Positions 1 to 3,575 of a stretch of DNA of 6,308 bases are shown here, piece after piece. This DNA comes from Candidatus Tayloriibacteriota bacterium. GTDB lineage: Bacteria > Patescibacteriota > Minisyncoccia > Phycocordibacterales > UBA11359. The stretch is taken from contig DMQX01000027.1 in assembly GCA_003455555.1 (NCBI GenBank), positions 1-6,308 on the forward strand, given 5' to 3'. The notes below the pieces were generated by a model. The model was not told the DNA's origin and did no database searches. It saw nothing but the letters and a program-made list of their open reading frames with translations. Within the stretch, counting starts at the first letter, position 1. The number at the start of each line of letters is the position of its first letter. The position numbers and the translations under genes were made by a program.

Positions 1-677
1 GCATATGAACTGTCCACCAACGCCATCCAGTTATGCGTTTTGTCCATCGATGCGAATATCCTGTAAGCGTACGGTTCGAAATATGAAGGATTTATCACAA
101 CTCGGGTTTTTGAAAGTCGTTCAATATCATCGGCCGAAACATAAGGAACCCCTGCTACAGTAACAACTTCTTTCGACCATATACTGTTGAGTATCGGTGT
201 CGCTGTACTCATATATGTCGGATCGCTCCATCGTTTAGAGGCAAAAATTAAAGCCAAAGCAATATTTACATCGCCGTCCGTGGCACTGTTCTGCCCGCCT
301 TGGTCAGTCAATATGCCTTGAGTTCCGTTAGTCTTGGTTCCATATTCCCAGCTGAAAAGGCTATCTGGCCTCTGCAGATTTTTTTGAGCCCAAGAAAGTG
401 TCTGGTCAAAAGCAACTTTATCATCGCTCCAAACAGCGCGTAGCATAGTGTATGAAATACCTTCTGAAGTCGTCACATTACTTTGCTGCTTGTTTATGAC
501 TCTGCCACTGGCAGCTTCAACGTACTGGTTTTTATAATCTTGCCATACCGAGGATAGCAGGCTTTTAGCGGAAAATAACTGAGGTCGGGTCTGGATGATG
601 TTACTCATCAGTAAAACAATAACCAACATTATGGCTGCGCAAATTATTAAGATGTACCCGATGAGCTTTGTCGTCAT
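1..677 (-). CDS. Membrane-anchored glycoside hydrolase family 8 enzyme (endoglucanase/BcsZ-like), C-terminus cut by window edge
   Basis: The 225 residues visible match family GH8, which cleaves beta-1,4-glucans such as cellulose (BcsZ of cellulose synthesis operons) and related polymers. Visible signatures, in order: TSEGISYTM (residues 70-78), whose Glu72 sits at the family's catalytic proton-donor position; a WEYG segment (110-113); NSATDGDVNIALAL (130-143), the conserved Asp-containing substrate-binding motif; and NPSYFEPYAYR (196-206). The catalytic base of GH8 lies further downstream and would be outside the window. An uncleaved-looking hydrophobic segment (about residues 6-24) should anchor the enzyme on the outer face of the membrane. 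The start was chosen at 677 because its ATG overlaps the TGA of the upstream small gene (ATGA), implying translational coupling; there is no Shine-Dalgarno sequence. A role in trimming an exopolysaccharide made by the same cell is an inference; scavenging of external glucans is the alternative. Confidence 0.88.
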   Translation of the reverse strand, partial: MTTKLIGYILIICAAIMLVIVLLMSNIIQTRPQLFSAKSLLSSVWQDYKNQYVEAASGRVINKQQSNVTTSEGISYTMLRAVWSDDKVAFDQTLSWAQKNLQRPDSLFSWEYGTKTNGTQGILTDQGGQNSATDGDVNIALALIFASKRWSDPTYMSTATPILNSIWSKEVVTVAGVPYVSADDIERLSKTRVVINPSYFEPYAYRIFASMDKTHNWMALVDSSY

Positions 678-919
678 ACTTTATTATTGTTATGGTCGCT
701 GAGTTTAGAGTGTCTTTTAATTCTTTGCACGGCAAAAATGACTCCGAGCAAGAAAATTAACGCGGTCACAACTATGAGAAAGTAAGTGTCATTAACGCTC
801 AGCATTGATCGGAAATAACTGTAGTAGGGATTAAAATTATCATTCGACGTACTGGAATATAGTGCTGCGGAATTGGAGGCAGGAATTATGGGCGAGGATG
901 TCGAAGCTCTTGGATTCAT
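674..919 (-). CDS. Small single-span membrane protein, first gene of the GH8 operon
   Basis: An 81-residue protein that I do not recognise. Residues 1-38 are rich in Ser, Asn and Tyr. A strongly hydrophobic span follows (about residues 46-64, FLIVVTALIFLLGVIFAV) and then a basic tail (RIKRH). By the positive-inside rule the tail is cytoplasmic and the N-terminus lies outside. Its stop overlaps the GH8 start by four bases, so the two are almost certainly co-transcribed, which points to a partner or accessory role at the membrane for the GH8 enzyme or for a polysaccharide synthase encoded beyond the left edge. The ATG at 919 is the first start after the upstream terminator and has only a weak purine run (GAAAAG) before it. 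An internal Met39 would give a 43-residue protein that keeps the membrane span, so the start is uncertain. Confidence 0.65.
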   Translation of the reverse strand: MNPRASTSSPIIPASNSAALYSSTSNDNFNPYYSYFRSMLSVNDTYFLIVVTALIFLLGVIFAVQRIKRHSKLSDHNNNKV

Positions 920-970
920 ACTTTTCAGACGGTAGCTGAAGTTATTAATTACACCTAAAAAAGAATGTGA

Positions 971-998
971 AAAAGGCCAACTCGGGTGAGTTGGCCTT
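971..998 (-). terminator. Intrinsic terminator of the 1021-1626 gene
   Basis: A perfect 11-bp stem (973-983 with 988-998, core GGCCAACTC / GAGTTGGCC) closes a four-base loop. On the minus strand it is followed by TTTT, then CACATTC and a further run of six T. It begins 22 bases after the TAA stop of the 1021-1626 gene, so it fits that gene and separates it from the small membrane protein gene downstream. On the plus strand no T-run directly follows the stem, so it acts on the minus strand only. Confidence 0.85.
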
Positions 999-1020
999 CT
1001 ATCTGTCGATGCGTTTTTTG

Positions 1021-1626
1021 TTATTTTTTGCCGATTTTTTTTATCGGCGTCGGTAACCGAGATTTGATCAGGCGGACCAGTTGCCCGAAATTTTCGAGGA
1101 GTAGAACCTCGCTTTCCGTAAGTCCGAGCGGTTTGCCCTTAAGTTCGGGCTCAAACTCCTCGGCCATGTCGTCCATGTCATTAAGGAAGACTTGGATGTA
1201 GTTCGGACAAAACAGTCCGAACTTCGCCGGTAACTTAGTCTCGGGACTTAAAGTCTCGGGTTCGTCACCGCTCGTGAAGTACCCGCTAAACTTATCCGCG
1301 ATACGACGTTCGTGCGGGTCCGAGAAGGTTGCTTCTTCTTCAGCGAGCTGCTCGTCGATTTCTGAAGCCAATGTGATGTTGGCCGGAGGAGCATCGGTCG
1401 CGGACTCGAAAGTCTGCGTCGGTGCGTCCAAGAGGATAGAGTGGTAGGACTCAAATCCGCGGACGGGTGGTTGCTGATGACCCTCGGTTTGCCGGGTCGG
1501 GGTGTAGAGTTTAACGTCTCGATCACGTAAGCGAATGAGCTTCACAACCCGATCCCAAAAAGTTGAGATCTTGGCAGCCGCCGCATCCAACTGCACACTG
1601 ACCGAGGATAACGAAATGTGACTCAT
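1021..1626 (-). CDS. Hypothetical soluble protein, 201 aa, single-gene transcript
   Basis: No family recognised. The protein has no signal peptide or membrane span, so it is probably cytoplasmic. Residues 1-40 look helical and basic (WDRVVKLIRLRDRD at 24-37). Residues 41-85 are rich in Pro, Thr and Gln and probably disordered. A strongly acidic section covers about 88-160. The end (170-201) is again helical and basic (LVRLIKSRLPTPIKKIGKK), so both ends carry similar amphipathic basic stretches. It is well supported as a gene: a sigma-70-type promoter, the only good Shine-Dalgarno sequence in the window seven bases before the ATG, and an intrinsic terminator just after the stop. Sampled 60-base blocks are 52-63 % GC against 33-50 % in yqeY, with many G/C-ending codons, which suggests high expression or different ancestry. 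The overlapping frames on either strand lack such signals. Confidence 0.85.
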   Translation of the reverse strand: MSHISLSSVSVQLDAAAAKISTFWDRVVKLIRLRDRDVKLYTPTRQTEGHQQPPVRGFESYHSILLDAPTQTFESATDAPPANITLASEIDEQLAEEEATFSDPHERRIADKFSGYFTSGDEPETLSPETKLPAKFGLFCPNYIQVFLNDMDDMAEEFEPELKGKPLGLTESEVLLLENFGQLVRLIKSRLPTPIKKIGKK

Positions 1627-1633
1627 TTGAAGA

Positions 1634-1640
1634 CTCCCTT
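1634..1640 (-). promoter_or_regulatory. Strong ribosome binding site of the 1021-1626 gene
   Basis: Read on the minus strand this is AAGGGAG, seven bases before the ATG at 1626. It fixes that start codon. The other genes in the window show no comparable Shine-Dalgarno sequence. Confidence 0.8.
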
Positions 1641-1692
1641 CTCAAAAAAGACAATATTAAAATTGACACATGAACACGATTTCTGGTTATTA

Positions 1693-1720
1693 ACTATAGC
1701 ACAACCATAGGAAAAGTCAA
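1693..1720 (-). promoter_or_regulatory. Sigma-70-type promoter of the 1021-1626 gene
   Basis: On the minus strand: -35 TTGACT (1720-1715), a 16-bp spacer and -10 TATAGT (1698-1693). Transcription would start near 1686, giving a leader of about 60 nt. Five of six consensus bases match in each box. Confidence 0.7.
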
Positions 1721-1749
1721 ATTAAACAACACAAAAACCGACAAGTCAA
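1721..1749 (-). promoter_or_regulatory. Possible second, upstream tandem promoter
   Basis: On the minus strand: -35 TTGACT (1749-1744), a 17-bp spacer and -10 TTTAAT (1726-1721), directly upstream of the better promoter. Both share the TTGACT hexamer. The -10 box is weaker, and the region is AT-rich, so this one could be chance. Confidence 0.35.
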
Positions 1750-1779
1750 AGTTGCACAAAAGTGCCAATATGGTAGGGA

Positions 1780-2229
1780 TCAAAACAGACTTTCCGCCAC
1801 TTCTTTAACGTCAGTACCATTGGCTTTGCCTTTTAGATCTTTCATTAAAACTGCCATAAATTTTCCCAGTCCAGCTTTGTCGGTGACTCCTAGTTCCGCC
1901 TTTTTTGCTTCAGCAATTTTTCTGATCTCGTCTTTGTTCATCATTTGTGGTAGGTAAGCTTCAATTATATGAAGCTCAGCAGTTTCGCTGGCTACGAGTT
2001 CAGGTCGTTCGGCTTTGGCAAATTGCTCGATGGCATCTTTGCGTTGTTTAGCTAGCCTTTGCAAAACTTTTATAACATCCTCATCTGAAAGCTCTTCTGA
2101 AAGCGAACGTTTCTGAGCGATCAGTTCATTGGTCATTGAGTTAGCCAGTCCGCGCAGGGTTATAAGTTTGATGCTGTCGCGCGCTAGCATCGCTTCCTTA
2201 ATACTGTCTTTAATTTGTTTTTGTAGCAT
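1780..2229 (-). CDS. yqeY: GatB/YqeY domain protein
   Basis: A 149-residue full-length member of the YqeY family, small helical proteins related to the C-terminal tail domain of GatB, the amidotransferase subunit that makes Gln-tRNA(Gln) or Asn-tRNA(Asn). By homology it may bind tRNA, but the exact role of stand-alone YqeY is not settled. Visible family features: the N-terminal helix with KEAMLARDSIKLITLRGL (residues 11-28), the DEDVIKVLQRLAKQRKDAIEQF stretch (49-70), the E-x-A-Y-LPQMM segment before the second domain (90-97), and the glycine-bearing LGKFMAVLMKDLKGKANG region (121-138) that ends in the usual VKEVAESLF tail. The ATG at 2229 gives the normal family N-terminus. It has no good Shine-Dalgarno sequence, only GAAGG 11 bases away. 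The gene is divergent from rmuC and is preceded by a long inverted repeat that probably lies in its mRNA leader. Confidence 0.93.
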   Translation of the reverse strand: MLQKQIKDSIKEAMLARDSIKLITLRGLANSMTNELIAQKRSLSEELSDEDVIKVLQRLAKQRKDAIEQFAKAERPELVASETAELHIIEAYLPQMMNKDEIRKIAEAKKAELGVTDKAGLGKFMAVLMKDLKGKANGTDVKEVAESLF

Positions 2230-2245
2230 ATGGTTCAGAACCTTC

Positions 2246-2326
2246 GATATATGCGCCTGCTTGCTGCGGAACTCGCAAAGTAAAGCTTTGCTCGGACAGG
2301 TCCTCGCGACGCAGGGCGCATATATC
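2246..2326. repeat. Long inverted repeat / structured element between yqeY and rmuC
   Basis: Two perfect 12-base arms, GATATATGCGCC (2246-2257) and GGCGCATATATC (2315-2326), enclose 57 bases. The stem extends by three more pairs past one bulged base (TGC / GCA). Inside lie a 6-bp hairpin (GCAAAG 2275-2280 with CTTTGC 2286-2291) and, on the minus strand, GGAC-CU-GUCC. No T-run follows on either strand, so it is not a simple terminator. If yqeY is transcribed from the TATAAA box at 2339-2334, the RNA would begin almost exactly at the outer edge of this stem. It may be an mRNA leader structure, a small RNA or a dispersed palindromic repeat. Confidence 0.7.
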
Positions 2327-2333
2327 TACGGTT

Positions 2334-2361
2334 TTTATACATATGATACTATCACAACCAA
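2334..2361 (-). promoter_or_regulatory. Candidate promoter of yqeY
   Basis: On the minus strand: a weak -35 TTGGTT (2361-2356), a 16-bp spacer and -10 TATAAA (2339-2334). The predicted start near 2327 coincides with the outer end of the inverted repeat and leaves a leader of about 98 nt. The -35 box matches poorly and the region is AT-rich. Confidence 0.4.
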
Positions 2362-2378
2362 AATATTATTGATATAAT
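2351..2378 (+). promoter_or_regulatory. Candidate rmuC promoter giving a leaderless mRNA
   Basis: A perfect -10 box TATAAT (2373-2378) is preceded at 16 bp by ATCACA (2351-2356, four of six -35 matches). The rmuC ATG at 2385 lies seven bases after the -10 box, just where transcription should begin. No Shine-Dalgarno sequence precedes the ATG. The box faces, and overlaps in position with, the candidate yqeY promoter on the other strand. Confidence 0.5.
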
Positions 2379-2384
2379 TGCGCC

Positions 2385-3488
2385 ATGAACACAACAATTG
2401 CCATTATTATTGGCTTTATTATTTTTGCCGGCGCGAACGTGGCGGTGCTTATTTTTCTAAATCGACGCAAGCTCGTGGAGCCTTTAAAACAGGACGATAC
2501 CGGCTTGAAACTCCTTCTCCAACAAGTCAACGAGCTCAACCGTACGGTTGATAGCAAGATGTATGAGATGACCAAGACCATGGACTCCAAAATGGGCGAG
2601 GCCACACGTACTGTTAATGAATCACTGAAACATCAATCGGGCGAATCGAACAAAATAATCAGAGATATTACGGAAAAGTTGACCCGGCTTGATGAAACCA
2701 ACAAGCAGGTCGTTTCTTTTGCTGATCAACTTCAGTCGTTGCAAGATATTTTGAAAAATCCGAAGCAACGTGGGATTCTCGGTGAATATTACCTCGAAAC
2801 ATTGCTCAAAAACGTCTTGCCGGCCGGGAGTTACAAAATGCAATACGCCTTTTCAGATGGCAACATCGTCGACGCGGCGGTTTTTGTGAAGGATAAAATA
2901 ATCCCGATTGACTCAAAGTTCTCGCTCGAGAACTATAACCGTATTATTGAAGAAAAAAATGAAGCCGAGAAAGAAAAATTAGAGAGAATCTTTGTGAACG
3001 ACCTCAAGAACCGTATTGCCGAGACTTCAAAATATATTCTGCCGCAGGAAGGCACGATGGATTTCGCTTTTATGTTCATTCCGCATGAGGCAATCTATTA
3101 TGACCTCCTGATCAACAAGATTGGGGCCATGAAAGGCGAGGAGAATGAGAATTTAATCCAGCGGGCGGCCAGCAAATATCACGTCATTATAGTGTCGCCG
3201 ACCTCTTTCCTGGCTTATTTACAAACGGTTCTACAAGGTCTCAAGGCGCTACAGATCGAGGAGTCGGCCAAAGAGATTGCTATAAAAGTGGGTGAGTTGG
3301 CTAAACATTTGCTGGCGTATGAGGAACATTATTCAAGCATGGGTAAAGCCCTCAATACAACCGTTAATCAATATAATCTTTCAGGCAAAGAATTCAAAAA
3401 GATAGATAAAGATATTTTAAAAATCACTGGTGAAGCTCTAAAAGTTGAAGTGATCGCTCTCGAAAAACCTGATCTTGATGATGAATAG
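2385..3488 (+). CDS. rmuC: RmuC family DNA recombination protein
   Basis: A 367-residue RmuC-family protein, linked in E. coli to limiting inversion at short inverted repeats and thought to be a nuclease of the PD-(D/E)XK type. Layout: a membrane anchor (about residues 4-25), a coiled coil (about 30-125) with two DSKM-starting 11-residue repeats (57-67, 68-78), then the RmuC domain (about 118-330). Key family motifs are all present: QRGILGEYYLE (128-138), IVDAAV with Asp163, PIDSKFSLENY (174-184) with Asp176 and Lys178 as likely nuclease residues, FMFIPHEAIY (229-238) and IVSPTSFLAYL (269-279). The length is at the short end of the family. The ATG at 2385 is supported by the membrane anchor directly after it and by the -10 box spacing. 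The next gene starts 87 bases downstream on the same strand with no clear terminator between them, so some read-through is possible. Confidence 0.95.
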   Translation: MNTTIAIIIGFIIFAGANVAVLIFLNRRKLVEPLKQDDTGLKLLLQQVNELNRTVDSKMYEMTKTMDSKMGEATRTVNESLKHQSGESNKIIRDITEKLTRLDETNKQVVSFADQLQSLQDILKNPKQRGILGEYYLETLLKNVLPAGSYKMQYAFSDGNIVDAAVFVKDKIIPIDSKFSLENYNRIIEEKNEAEKEKLERIFVNDLKNRIAETSKYILPQEGTMDFAFMFIPHEAIYYDLLINKIGAMKGEENENLIQRAASKYHVIIVSPTSFLAYLQTVLQGLKALQIEESAKEIAIKVGELAKHLLAYEEHYSSMGKALNTTVNQYNLSGKEFKKIDKDILKITGEALKVEVIALEKPDLDDE

Positions 3489-3515
3489 TTATACACAGTT
3501 TCAGTAAATATTAGC

Positions 3516-3544
3516 TTACTTAAAGTCGAGACGTATGAGATAAT
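3516..3544 (+). promoter_or_regulatory. Weak candidate promoter of the large secreted protein gene
   Basis: GATAAT (3539-3544) is a good -10 match about 32 bases before the ATG. At 17 bp upstream stands TTACTT (3516-3521), a poor -35. Transcription would start near 3551. There is no Shine-Dalgarno sequence in the short leader. Confidence 0.3.
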
Positions 3545-3575
3545 GAAGCCACTTATTATTAGTAGCTTTATTTAA

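Noticed and set aside
986..1526. Frames overlapping the 1021-1626 gene (plus 986-1201 and minus 1248-1526)
   Set aside because: They lie inside or opposite a gene with its own promoter, ribosome site and terminator, and have low-complexity Ser/Arg-rich translations typical of shadows.
1752..1768. Short hairpin after yqeY as a terminator
   Set aside because: The stem is only a few pairs with a bulge and no T-run follows at the right place on the minus strand.
2246..2326. tRNA or tRNA-like gene
   Set aside because: The folded element has a 12-bp outer stem instead of a 7-bp acceptor, and no recognisable anticodon arm or T-loop at the right spacing.
2129..2377. Plus-strand 82-residue frame across yqeY and the inverted repeat
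   Set aside because: Most of it is antisense to the well-supported yqeY gene, the rest translates the palindromic element, and there is no ribosome site.
3489..3497. Perfect DnaA-box sequence TTATACACA directly after the rmuC stop
   Set aside because: It is a single site with no cluster, no AT-rich unwinding region and no dnaA or dnaN nearby, so chance is the simpler explanation for a replication-origin signal.
3542..3572. Hairpin between rmuC and the secreted protein gene
   Set aside because: The 8-bp AT-rich stem contains a G-U pair and a 15-base loop, and reaches almost to the start codon; it is too weak to call a terminator or riboswitch.
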